A stretch of 64,000 nt of DNA, taken from positions 62,001-126,000 of the forward strand of contig NZ_VDMJ01000015.1 of assembly GCF_006335115.1 (NCBI RefSeq), written 5' to 3'. This DNA comes from Streptomyces sp. NP160. GTDB taxonomy: Bacteria; Actinomycetota; Actinomycetes; Actinomycetales; Quadrisphaeraceae. Within the stretch, counting starts at the first letter, position 1. Each line of letters opens with the position of its first letter. A program made the translations under genes and the position numbers. The notes under the pieces are model-generated. The model made no database searches. It worked only from the letters and a program-made list of their open reading frames with translations, and was not told where the DNA came from. This document shows positions 1-7,551 of this stretch, one piece after another.

Positions 1-151
1 GACACAGCCTCTTCGCAGGGGCAAGTTCTGAGATGGACGCGGCGCGGTTACGGCACTCCAAGCTCTGTTGGCGGGGATGCATCGGGCAAAGGCGCTGCTG
101 GGCGAAGAAGCTCTGGTGGCCAGCCCCCTCCGCTCGCGTGCTGAACGGCGC

Positions 152-781
152 CTACTTAACGAAGGCGAGCAAGGACAGGACCACGGCACCGAGAGCCGCT
201 CCGGCGGTCACCTGCGCCGAGGTGTGGTCCCGCAGCACGACGCGTCCCCACGAGACCGCGACCACGGCGATACCGGCCAGCAGCGCCCAGGGCCCTAGGG
301 CGACGACGAGGGCCGCCGCCGTTCCCGCTGCCACCGCGGAGTGCATCGAAATCTTCCAGAATTTCGAAATCACCAGGCAGGCAAGGACCAGCAGAACCTC
401 GCTCGCCAACAGGCAGACCAGCAGCGGCGGCGCTCCTAGGAGCACGAGCACCGAGATACCAGCTGCCAGGCATATCAGGACAGCCACGAGAACCTTCGGG
501 CGGTCTTCCCGGCGGGACACGTGCCGGTCGGTCGCCCCGCCGGTGCGGATCAGCCACGCGATGTAGGCGTACGGCAGCCCGATAGCGAAGACCGCGCCCA
601 GTAGGCCCAGACCCGCGCCGCGCCAGGCGTGCGCGTCGCTGAGCGCACCGACAGCCACGGGGCAGATGACGCCGACGACCGACGGGGCCAGAAGTTCGGT
701 GAATACCCGCGCCAGCCGCAGGCGCAAGCCGCCGCTCTCGCCGTCTGAGGTCCTCGCCTTGACGTCCACCTGCTCGGTCAT
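152..781 (-). CDS. PAP2-like integral membrane protein (last gene of element operon)
   Basis: A 209-residue protein with about six hydrophobic segments. It keeps an outline of the three PAP2 phosphatase motifs: a basic stretch ending in RP (RHVSRREDRP, near residue 90), KISMHSA where PAP2 enzymes have PSGH (near 145), and an Arg...DHT...AG segment near the C-terminus (VVLRDHTSAQVTAG). PAP2 enzymes dephosphorylate lipid or isoprenoid phosphates at the membrane. The altered second motif leaves activity uncertain. The ATG at 781 overlaps the stop of the upstream gene (ATGA), so I prefer it to the longer GTG/ATG options. It is the fourth gene of a coupled operon with an XRE regulator, an ImmA-type peptidase and a 7-TM protein. 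The superfamily is likely; the substrate is unknown. Confidence 0.7.
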   Translation of the reverse strand: MTEQVDVKARTSDGESGGLRLRLARVFTELLAPSVVGVICPVAVGALSDAHAWRGAGLGLLGAVFAIGLPYAYIAWLIRTGGATDRHVSRREDRPKVLVAVLICLAAGISVLVLLGAPPLLVCLLASEVLLVLACLVISKFWKISMHSAVAAGTAAALVVALGPWALLAGIAVVAVSWGRVVLRDHTSAQVTAGAALGAVVLSLLAFVK

Positions 782-2025
782 GACGTGGCCTCGTTCCGCT
801 GGTTCTTGACACGTCGGTTCGCTTGCCTGCGGCGCACCCGGTACCGGTGGGCCACCTTGGTCCACCAGGCCACTTCCTGCTCGACAGTGGCCGCCGTTGG
901 GGGCACCGGAATGGTCATCTTCGGCATCGGCGCCCCTACAGACTCGGCGACGACGACCTCGGCCAGCGCTGTCGCCGCCCGGTCGGCCTTCTCATTGGAG
1001 ACTCGGGGTGAGACCAGCGCATCGGGCGTGACCGGTCTGACGGTCACGCGCCGGCCGCCCAGGATCCGCACGGCGTCGAGCAGCTCGATGACGCGCCGGT
1101 AGAGCCGCCATGCCCCGGTGCGAACGGACAGGACCTCCCGGACCGGTCCGGGGTCCGGCTCCATCGCGACGCCGGGACGCAGGCGCACCAGGTCCCTCCA
1201 CAGCGGGTACAGACGGACGCTCCTTGTGTGGGCCGTCAGCCCGTCCGAAGCCGCACGTGCTCTGGCCACAGCGGCCAGCCACAGGGTTCCTGCGACCAGC
1301 AGGATGCTGGCGGTCGCGGCGAGGACCGCGCCCGGCCAGGCCAGCGCCTCCAACACGCCGGGGCGATCGGCGGCGAGCGCGCCGAGCCCGACCAGGCGCA
1401 GCGCCACGTAGAGGCAGCCCGCCGAAGCGCCGAGGGTGATCAGCCAGCCGCTGGTCGCCAGCCGGCCGGTCATGGTCGCGTGCATCTGCCACCCCAACCG
1501 CAGCAGCTCGGCGAAGGCGCCTCCGACGAAGGCGACGAAGACCAGCGTGTAGATCTGTACCGGTGCTTGGTCGCCGAAGGTCACCATGTAGGACCGGACT
1601 TGCTGGCCGTGCGGCCCGAATCCGAAGCAGGCCCACAGGACGACGACGGCGACCGCCAGCCACGTCCGGCGGCGCCGCCCCCAGCCCGTCCGTCGTCGCC
1701 ACGGATCTGCACCACCGGCATCAACGCCCGCGTGAACGGCGAAGTGACCGACCATCGTCAAGATGCCTATGGCACATGCCATGAGGGCGGTGCGGGCGAT
1801 CGGCTCGCCGATGTTCGCGACACCCGTCAGCCGCGTCAGTGCCGCGTACACGGGGGAGGCCAGCGCCGTCGTCCCCACGGTCAGACCCCACAGTGCGACG
1901 GCCAGGCCCTGGCGGTCACGACGGCTCCCGGGCAGCAGGTCCCTGGCGCGCAGCAGAGCGGCGATGCCGACGAAGACGGCCACCGCGGGGATGGCGTACG
2001 TCGAGACGACGTCGGCCAGGTTCAC
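778..2025 (-). CDS. 7-TM putative transporter/receptor-like protein (MAB_1171c / DUF6545 type)
   Basis: A 415-residue protein. Seven hydrophobic segments fill roughly residues 8-255 and are followed by a cytosolic C-terminal part of about 160 residues rich in Arg and Lys. This layout, next to an XRE regulator and an ImmA peptidase, matches the actinobacterial family annotated as MAB_1171c-like putative transporter. No experimental function is known to me. It starts with GTG at 2025 overlapping the peptidase stop (GTGA), and its own stop overlaps the next start, so the operon is translationally coupled. The cytosolic tail contains a 'WWTKVAHRYRVRRRQANRR' basic end. The name 'transporter' is a family label, not something the sequence proves. 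Confidence 0.75.
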   Translation of the reverse strand: MNLADVVSTYAIPAVAVFVGIAALLRARDLLPGSRRDRQGLAVALWGLTVGTTALASPVYAALTRLTGVANIGEPIARTALMACAIGILTMVGHFAVHAGVDAGGADPWRRRTGWGRRRRTWLAVAVVVLWACFGFGPHGQQVRSYMVTFGDQAPVQIYTLVFVAFVGGAFAELLRLGWQMHATMTGRLATSGWLITLGASAGCLYVALRLVGLGALAADRPGVLEALAWPGAVLAATASILLVAGTLWLAAVARARAASDGLTAHTRSVRLYPLWRDLVRLRPGVAMEPDPGPVREVLSVRTGAWRLYRRVIELLDAVRILGGRRVTVRPVTPDALVSPRVSNEKADRAATALAEVVVAESVGAPMPKMTIPVPPTAATVEQEVAWWTKVAHRYRVRRRQANRRVKNQRNEATS

Positions 2026-2552
2026 CGGGCGTCTCGGCGGCGGGAACCGAAGGTGGCCGTGAGGTCCGCCGCCCGCCGACGGGCGTCAACAGGCAGGGCG
2101 TTGAGGTCGTCGGCCACTGGGTGAGTAGAGAGCTGCAGGAGCATGGAGGCGAAGACCTCAGCCTCTCGCTCCTCGTCGGTGGAGTAGGAGCCGCGCTGCA
2201 GCATCCGCCGCACGGTGCGTGGGTCGACGTCAGGGAGCAGGGTCGCCAGCACGTCCGGTGCCAGCGGCTCGTCATGCCCGTGCTCGAAGGCGATGTGCGC
2301 GAGCTCGTGGGCGATGACGTGCTGCTGGTGCACTCCGGCGAGTCCGTCGTCGAAGAAGACGATGTCCACGCCCTCCAGTTCGATCCAAGTGCCCGAGAGC
2401 TCCTCGCCGAGCTGGGGGTGAGCGACGAGGCGGATGGGGCGGCCGCGCTGATGGGTCAGCTGCTCCGCAAGCTGCTCGACACTGGTGGGGCCGTCGATGC
2501 CCAGGGTGGCCAGCATCTGGGCGCAACGGGTGCGCACGACGTTGAGCCGCAC
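2022..2552 (-). CDS. ImmA/IrrE-type zinc metallo-endopeptidase
   Basis: A 176-residue soluble protein with the zincin motif HELAH inside 'VIAHELAHIAFEHGHDE', followed by 'EREAEVFASMLL', which would supply the third zinc ligand. In the ImmA/IrrE family such peptidases cleave a partner XRE repressor and so switch on mobile-element or stress genes. The XRE gene lies immediately upstream, so it is the obvious candidate partner. I chose the GTG at 2552 because a strong ribosome site (GAGAGGGG) lies 7 nt before it and the gene then begins 13 nt after the XRE stop. The ORF could extend in frame to 2633, which would overlap the XRE gene by 68 nt. Confidence 0.85.
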   Translation of the reverse strand: MRLNVVRTRCAQMLATLGIDGPTSVEQLAEQLTHQRGRPIRLVAHPQLGEELSGTWIELEGVDIVFFDDGLAGVHQQHVIAHELAHIAFEHGHDEPLAPDVLATLLPDVDPRTVRRMLQRGSYSTDEEREAEVFASMLLQLSTHPVADDLNALPVDARRRAADLTATFGSRRRDAR

Positions 2553-2565
2553 CCGGTCACCCCTC

Positions 2566-3096
2566 TCAGCCGGAGGTGTGGCCCCTTCCGGCGCCATCCG
2601 AGGCCGCGCCGCCGGCGTCAGAGCCCTCGGCACCCTCGGGCAGGCCCTCCAAGGCGCGCACCCGTTCGATCATGTCCACGATGGTCCCGAGGCTCTCGGA
2701 GGAGAGACCGGAAGCCCTCATGGCGATCTTGCGTACCCCGGCATCGCGCATGGCTGCAACCAGAGACAGTTGCTCGTTGACGGCCTTGGAGACCTCGTCG
2801 TCGAAGAAGTAGGCCGCCGGAACGCCGAAGAACGACGCCATCGCTTCCAGGTGCTTCATCGTCGGGTTGTCGCGTTTGCCGTTGCGGAGCATCCAGACGT
2901 ACGCAGCGCTGATGGTCGGCCCCCCAGCGTCACGGATCTCACTGGCGACCTGCTCGTAGGTGTACTCGCCGCGCGAGGAGCGGACGGTGCGGAACAGGTG
3001 GTCGACCTTCTCGGCGAGGCTTCGCGAAGATCCACCATTCGGAGCAGCCTCGCCCGCGGCCATGTCGACATCTGCGTCGACCGCGTCCTCGGCCAC
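2566..3096 (-). CDS. XRE-family helix-turn-helix regulator
   Basis: A 176-residue protein. The helix-turn-helix covers about residues 25-95 ('YTYEQVASEIRDAGG' and 'ISAAYVWMLRNGKRDNPT', then 'MKHLEAMASFFGVPAAYFF'), the usual layout of XRE regulators paired with ImmA peptidases. The C-terminal half would carry the interaction or cleavage region. The GTG at 3096 has a good ribosome site (CTGAGAGGGG, spacing about 7), the same sequence that precedes the next gene; an internal ATG at 3063 lacks one. As first gene of the operon it probably controls its own promoter in the 3097-3375 region, which also holds the promoter of the divergent secreted protein. Operator sequence not proven. Confidence 0.85.
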   Translation of the reverse strand: MAEDAVDADVDMAAGEAAPNGGSSRSLAEKVDHLFRTVRSSRGEYTYEQVASEIRDAGGPTISAAYVWMLRNGKRDNPTMKHLEAMASFFGVPAAYFFDDEVSKAVNEQLSLVAAMRDAGVRKIAMRASGLSSESLGTIVDMIERVRALEGLPEGAEGSDAGGAASDGAGRGHTSG

Positions 3097-3155
3097 GTCC
3101 TGCCCCTCTCAGCCCTGCGACGGCACTCGGGCGCACTGGTCGTGCACCCCACGTC

Positions 3156-3183
3156 TTGACAGTGGTTCACGTGGGCATAGCAT
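3156..3183 (+). promoter_or_regulatory. Candidate sigma-70-type promoter in the divergent region
   Basis: TTGACA (3156-3161), a 16-nt spacer and TAGCAT (3178-3183) face the gene starting at 3376. Just downstream, CGTCAT (3190-3195) and ATGACG (3210-3215) form an inverted repeat that could be an operator for the divergent XRE regulator. The 3097-3375 gap shows no convincing gene. Match by eye only. Confidence 0.35.
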
Positions 3184-3375
3184 CTGGGGCGTCATCACAA
3201 CTGATGTAAATGACGGGGGGCCGGACACCAACCCGGAGCGCCGGTTCGCACCGCCACCCCTGCATCCACACCCGCCGACGAGACGCCAGCGGGCATCAAT
3301 CCATCCACAGTGCCGCCTCTCCGCAGATGCGTCGAGAGCGGCATCTCAAGGCTAGCCGCATGGGGGTGACCGAAC

Positions 3376-3963
3376 GTGAGCACCGCGACCACCTCGACGA
3401 CGACGTGGGCGGCCGTGGTCGCGCTCGGCCTCATCTCGACGGTCGTCCTGGTTGGCGGGGCCATGAGCCTGGAGGCCTCCCAGGTAGACGGCCCGCCCGC
3501 GGGGACGGTCTCCGACACCGGCGACGCCGTCCCCTTCACCGGCGCGAGCGGCGGCTGCACGATCTCCGACCCCACCGGTACCGGCGGCTGCGTCACCCCG
3601 ACCACGGCCTGGCTACTCCAGCAGGCCAGCGCCCACTTCGGACGCCAGCCCACCAGCTGCTGGGACGCCCACGCCTGGAACCCGACGTCGGACCACCCCA
3701 AGGGCCGGGGCTGCGACATCACCTTCGGGACGGCCGGCCGCTTCCCCGGCGACGCCGATAAGGCCGCCGGCTGGACGTTCGCTAGCTGGCTCGTCGCCAA
3801 CGCGAAGGCCCTGCGGGTGTCCTACGTGATCTGGCAGGGCCAGATCTGGTCGGCGGCCCGCGCTGACGAGGGCTGGCGCACGTACACCGGGGGAGGCGTT
3901 TACGACCCCACCAGTCCGGTCGGCGGCCACTACGACCACGTCCACGTGTCGGTGCTGCCGTGA
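3376..3963 (+). CDS. Secreted or membrane-anchored M15/LAS-like peptidase-domain protein
   Basis: A 195-residue protein with an N-terminal hydrophobic segment (about residues 10-30), a signal peptide or anchor, then an extracellular domain. 'HPKGRGCDI' and 'GHYDHVHVS' match the zinc-binding pattern of M15/LAS peptidoglycan peptidases (His...Asp...His-x-His), and a cysteine lies beside the Asp. Proteins of this type are common on actinobacterial integrative elements and phages, where wall cleavage helps DNA transfer. That role is inferred here from the adjacent integrase. The GTG at 3376 starts the frame; the ATG at 3360 is out of frame. It is the first plus-strand gene, followed 52 nt later by the excisionase-like gene. 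Confidence 0.7.
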   Translation: MSTATTSTTTWAAVVALGLISTVVLVGGAMSLEASQVDGPPAGTVSDTGDAVPFTGASGGCTISDPTGTGGCVTPTTAWLLQQASAHFGRQPTSCWDAHAWNPTSDHPKGRGCDITFGTAGRFPGDADKAAGWTFASWLVANAKALRVSYVIWQGQIWSAARADEGWRTYTGGGVYDPTSPVGGHYDHVHVSVLP

Positions 3964-4015
3964 ACGCTGACCTTCCACCACCAGCCCCGCGGGGCGACAA
4001 GCCTCCGGAGGCACC

Positions 4016-4225
4016 GTGACGACACTGACGTTGACCGAGGAAGAGGTGCGGACGCTCCCGCCGGTCGTGAACGTTCCGACGGCGGCCGCTGTGCTCGGCA
4101 TCAGCCCCGCGACGGCCTACCGGCTCATCAGGGCCGAGGAGTGGCCGACCCCGGTGCTCCACCTCGGCCGCTACATCCGCATACCGCGTGCGGCTTTGCT
4201 CGACATGCTGGAGCTGCGCCCGTGA
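4016..4225 (+). CDS. Excisionase-like helix-turn-helix protein
   Basis: A 69-residue protein that is almost entirely one MerR/Xis-like helix-turn-helix: 'VPTAAAVLGISPATAYRLIR' followed by a wing ('GRYIRIPRAALLDML'). Small proteins of this kind bind near the attachment site and direct recombination toward excision. The GTG at 4016 has a GGAGG ribosome site 5 nt upstream. Its stop overlaps the GTG of the recombinase (GTGA), so the two are translationally coupled, the usual xis-int arrangement of actinomycete elements. A transcriptional role instead of excision cannot be excluded. Confidence 0.8.
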   Translation: MTTLTLTEEEVRTLPPVVNVPTAAAVLGISPATAYRLIRAEEWPTPVLHLGRYIRIPRAALLDMLELRP

Positions 4226-5421
4226 AGGCGGGCACGGTCCGCCGTCGGCACACGCGGGACTGCCCACCCTCCTCCGGCGGCGACCGACCGCAACACCGCT
4301 GCCGCGGCTCATGGGAGTACGTCATCGACCTGGGGCTCGACGGACGAGGCAGTCGACGCCAGGAGACCAAAAGCGGTTACCCCACGAAGGCCGCTGCTGC
4401 TGCCGCCCTACGCGAGTTCCGCGAGACCATCGATGGCGGCGTGCACGTCACCGACACCACCGTCGGCCAGTACCTGGACCGCTGGTTGCAGGGGAAGCAC
4501 GCGCTGCGCCCCAGCACCCGCGCCAGCTACGCCGACCACATCGAGACCTACATCAAGCCCCACCTCGGGCACGTCGAGCTCCTCCAGCTCCGTGCTCACC
4601 ACCTCGACCGCTTCTACGCGGCGATCGCGACCGGCTCCCGGGGACGCGTGCTGAGCGCCTCGACGGTGAGGCGCATCCACGCGACCCTCCGCTCGGCTCT
4701 GAACAGCGCAGTCAAGCGGCGGCTGATGCCGCACAACCCGACCGACCAGATCGAGTTGGCGCCCGAGCGGCCCAAGCGTCCTGAGCCGTGGACGGTGCAG
4801 GAGTGCCTGAGCTTCCTGGAAGCCGCACGGGGTGACCGGCTCTACCCGCTCTACCACCTGTACCTGCTCGGCGGTCTGCGCCGCGGAGAAGGGATCGGGC
4901 TGCGCTGGACGTCCGTCGACCTCGGGAAGCGCACGGTGTCGGTCAGCGAACAGATCACCGCGGTGCGGAACCGCTCGCAGACGGGGGAGCCCAAGACGCG
5001 CAGCGGGGTTCGACGAGTTCGTCTCGACGAGGCCACGACCGCGCTCCTCGCCGGACACCGCACCGCGCAGGCGGCCGAGCGCCGGGAGTGGGGGCTGCCG
5101 CTCGTCGATGACGGCCTCGTTTTCACCAAGGAGGACGGCTCCGCGCTGGTCCCGGGTTACGTCACCAAGCACTTCTACGTGCTGGCGCGCCGCGCGGGTC
5201 TGCGCCAGGTCCGCCTCCACGACCTGCGGCACACGAGTGCGAGTCTCGCGCTCGAGGCGGGCGTCGCCATGAAGGTCGTCTCGGACCGCCTCGGGCACTC
5301 GTCGATCGCCATCACGGCGAACCTCTACACGCACGTCTACGACACGGTCGCCCTCGATGGCGCCGACCGTCTCGCAGCTCTGCTGACGAACGCGGCTGAT
5401 GCAGATGTGAGCAAAACGTGA
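4222..5421 (+). CDS. Tyrosine recombinase (site-specific integrase)
   Basis: A 399-residue integrase. An AP2-like N-terminal arm-binding region (about 1-65) is followed by a core-binding domain ('TVGQYLDRWLQGKHALRPST') and a catalytic domain. The catalytic set is visible: Arg in 'GGLRRGEGIGLRW', a Lys in the beta-hairpin ('GEPKTRSGVRRVRL'), His-x-x-Arg in 'HDLRHTSASL', 'LGHSSI' and the nucleophile in 'NLYTHVY'. The GTG at 4222 couples it to the upstream Xis-like gene; the reading frame runs back to 4141 but that would overlap xis heavily. It ends 110 nt from the 3' end of a tRNA-Arg gene, so that tRNA is the likely integration target. Confidence 0.95.
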   Translation: MKAGTVRRRHTRDCPPSSGGDRPQHRCRGSWEYVIDLGLDGRGSRRQETKSGYPTKAAAAAALREFRETIDGGVHVTDTTVGQYLDRWLQGKHALRPSTRASYADHIETYIKPHLGHVELLQLRAHHLDRFYAAIATGSRGRVLSASTVRRIHATLRSALNSAVKRRLMPHNPTDQIELAPERPKRPEPWTVQECLSFLEAARGDRLYPLYHLYLLGGLRRGEGIGLRWTSVDLGKRTVSVSEQITAVRNRSQTGEPKTRSGVRRVRLDEATTALLAGHRTAQAAERREWGLPLVDDGLVFTKEDGSALVPGYVTKHFYVLARRAGLRQVRLHDLRHTSASLALEAGVAMKVVSDRLGHSSIAITANLYTHVYDTVALDGADRLAALLTNAADADVSKT

Positions 5422-5531
5422 GCATTCAGCCCCGCTCCAAGCCGTCAGCACCGGCGCGAGCCCCACCAACTTCGGTCGCCTCGGCGACATCTTCCCTGCT
5501 CAGAGACCTGGACCCCGCGATGGGCGGTCGG

Positions 5532-5578
5532 CGCCCCCGGCTGGATTCGAACCAGCGACCATCGGATTAGAAGTCCGG
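5532..5578. other. Probable attachment-site core in the tRNA-Arg 3' half
   Basis: Tyrosine recombinases of actinomycete elements usually integrate into the 3' half of a tRNA gene, leaving the gene intact on one side and a partial copy on the other. The integrase ends 110 nt away on the 3' side of this tRNA. The second copy should lie left of base 1; I find none at the left edge of the window. The core limits are a guess. Confidence 0.4.
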
Positions 5579-5604
5579 TGCTCTTCCGCTGAGCTACGAG
5601 GGCG
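5532..5604 (-). tRNA. tRNA-Arg (anticodon TCT)
   Basis: A 73-nt cloverleaf on the minus strand. The 7-bp acceptor stem (CGCCCTC with GGGGGCG, one G-U pair) closes the fold. The D-arm is GCTC...GAGC, the anticodon arm CCGGACTTCTAATCCG gives anticodon TCT, and the T-arm GCTGGTTCGAATCCAGC has the invariant TTCGAAT. CCA is not encoded. The intact gene means the integrated element restored its 3' end. Confidence 0.95.
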
Positions 5605-5769
5605 GGGCGCGTCACCGCGCCGCAGCACAGCGTAGGCGGCGCGACGCGCCAGCGAGCACGGCGGGACGCGCCGGGAACGCGGAGGGACGCGCCGCCGGAC
5701 ACCGCGAGATCCGCACGGACAGAGCACCCGGTGGTGGCGCGGACCAGGGGCTGACGGCAGGCTGGCGGG

Positions 5770-7551
5770 GTGAGCACCCCGGCGGCAGCGGCACCTTCGC
5801 CGCCGTCATCCCCGGTACTGCTGGAGCCGGTGGAGCGCCTGCGCGCGCTCGTCGGCGGCCTGGAGCTCCCTCTCGACGCCGCGGGCGTGGACCGCGCCCG
5901 CACCGAGCGGGACCAGCTCCTGGCCCAGCTGGACGACTACCTCCTCCCGCGCCTGCGCCGCCTGGACGCGCCGCTGCTCGCCGTCGTCGGCGGGTCCACG
6001 GGGGCGGGCAAGTCCACCCTCGTGAACAGCCTGGTGGGCTCGCACGTCACGACGTCGGGGGTGCTGCGCCCGACCACGCGCTACCCCGTCCTCGTGCACA
6101 GCCCGGCCGACGCGCAGCACTTCCTGTCCGGCGCGGTGCTGCCGGGCCTGGCCCGCACCACCGGCGCCGAGGTCCCCGACCCCGCGCACCCGGGCAGCGC
6201 CGCGAAGGGCCTGCGCCTCGTGGAGGTGCCCGACCAGCCGGCCGGTCTCGCGCTGCTCGACGCTCCCGACGTCGACTCGGTGGTCGAGGCGAACCGCGAC
6301 CTCGCCGTCCAGCTGCTCGGCGCCGCCGACCTGTGGCTGTTCACCACCACCGCGTCCCGCTACGCCGACGCGGTGCCGTGGGAGGTGCTGCGCACCGCCA
6401 CCGAGCGCGGCACCGCCGTGGCCGTGGTGCTGGACCGCATCCCGCCGGACGCGCTGGTGGAGGTCCGCGCCGACCTGTCCCGCATGCTCGCCGACGCCGG
6501 CCTGAAGAGCGCGCCGCTGTTCACCGTCGCCGAGTCCGCGCTGGAGGGCGGCCTGCTGCCGGCGCAGCAGACGGCGCCGCTGCGCCGCTGGCTGGCCGGC
6601 ATCAGCGCCGACGCGCGCAGCCGCGACGTCGTCGTCCGCCGCACCCTGTCCGGGGCGCTGGCCTCGCTCGCCACCCGCGTGCCGCGCCTCGCCGACGCCG
6701 CGGACGCGCAGGCCGCCGAGGACAGCTCCCTGCGCGCCGACCTGCACGGCGCCTACGCCGACGCCACCGAGTCCCTCCAGGAGCACCTGTCCGACGGCAC
6801 GCTGCTGCGCGGGGAGGTGCTGGCCCGCTGGCAGGAGTTCGTCGGCACCGGCGAGCTGTTCGCCAGCCTGCAGGCCGGCGTCGGGCGCGTGCGCGACCGG
6901 ATCGCCGCCGCCGTCCGCCGCAAGGCCCCTCCTGCCGACCGGCTGGGCGAGGCCCTGGCCACGGGCGTCGCCGCGCTGGTGGTCGACGCCGCCGGTCGCG
7001 CCCGCCAGAGCGCCCTGCTGCGCTGGCGCGCCCGACCCTCGGGTGCGGCGCTGCTGGCCGCCGCGCCGCCCGCCGCCTCCGACCCGCAGCTGCGACCCGG
7101 CTTCACGGCCGAGGTCGAGAGGCTCGTCCGCGACTGGCAGCAGCACGTGCTGGACCTCGTCCGCGCCCAGGGGGAGGGCAAGCGCAGCCGCGCGCTCCTG
7201 TACAGCCTCGGCGTCAGCGGCGCCGGCGCGGTGCTCATGCTCGTCGTCTTCGCCGCCAGCGCCGGGCTGACCGGCGCGGAGGCCGGCATCGCCGCTCTGA
7301 CGGCCGCCCTCGCGCAGCGCGTGCTGGAGGCCGCCTTCGGCGACCAGGCGGTGCGCACGCTGGCCGCGGCGGCCCGCGCCGACCTCGTCGCCCGCGTCGA
7401 GGACCTCCTCGAGCGCGAGCAGGCCTCCCTCGTGCGCCTGCTGCCCGACCGCGGCGCCGGGGACGAGGCAGCGCTGACGGGGTCCCAGCTGCGCCAGGCC
7501 GCCGCGGAGGTCGCGCGAGCCGGGGACGTCGGCCGGGGGAGCACAGCATGA
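5770..7551 (+). CDS. Dynamin-like GTPase A, membrane-associated
   Basis: A 593-residue protein with an N-terminal GTPase domain: P-loop 'GGSTGAGKST' near residue 77 and switch/G3 'LLDAPDVDS' near 165. A classical NKxD is not obvious; 'LDRIP' sits at the expected place. Helical middle regions follow, then a hydrophobic segment near 485-510 ('AVLMLVVFAASAGLTG'). This is the bacterial dynamin-like/YfjP layout. Streptomyces encodes adjacent DynA and DynB that stabilise FtsZ rings at sporulation septa; this pair is probably equivalent, which is an inference from tandem arrangement and neighbours. GTG start at 5770. The stop overlaps the next start (ATGA), so the two GTPases are made together. Confidence 0.75.
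   Translation: MSTPAAAAPSPPSSPVLLEPVERLRALVGGLELPLDAAGVDRARTERDQLLAQLDDYLLPRLRRLDAPLLAVVGGSTGAGKSTLVNSLVGSHVTTSGVLRPTTRYPVLVHSPADAQHFLSGAVLPGLARTTGAEVPDPAHPGSAAKGLRLVEVPDQPAGLALLDAPDVDSVVEANRDLAVQLLGAADLWLFTTTASRYADAVPWEVLRTATERGTAVAVVLDRIPPDALVEVRADLSRMLADAGLKSAPLFTVAESALEGGLLPAQQTAPLRRWLAGISADARSRDVVVRRTLSGALASLATRVPRLADAADAQAAEDSSLRADLHGAYADATESLQEHLSDGTLLRGEVLARWQEFVGTGELFASLQAGVGRVRDRIAAAVRRKAPPADRLGEALATGVAALVVDAAGRARQSALLRWRARPSGAALLAAAPPAASDPQLRPGFTAEVERLVRDWQQHVLDLVRAQGEGKRSRALLYSLGVSGAGAVLMLVVFAASAGLTGAEAGIAALTAALAQRVLEAAFGDQAVRTLAAAARADLVARVEDLLEREQASLVRLLPDRGAGDEAALTGSQLRQAAAEVARAGDVGRGSTA

Noticed and set aside
5500-5903. Frames such as one containing 'AEEHRTSNPMVAGSNPAGG'
   Set aside because: This is the well-known spurious translation of a tRNA gene; the tRNA-Arg explains it.
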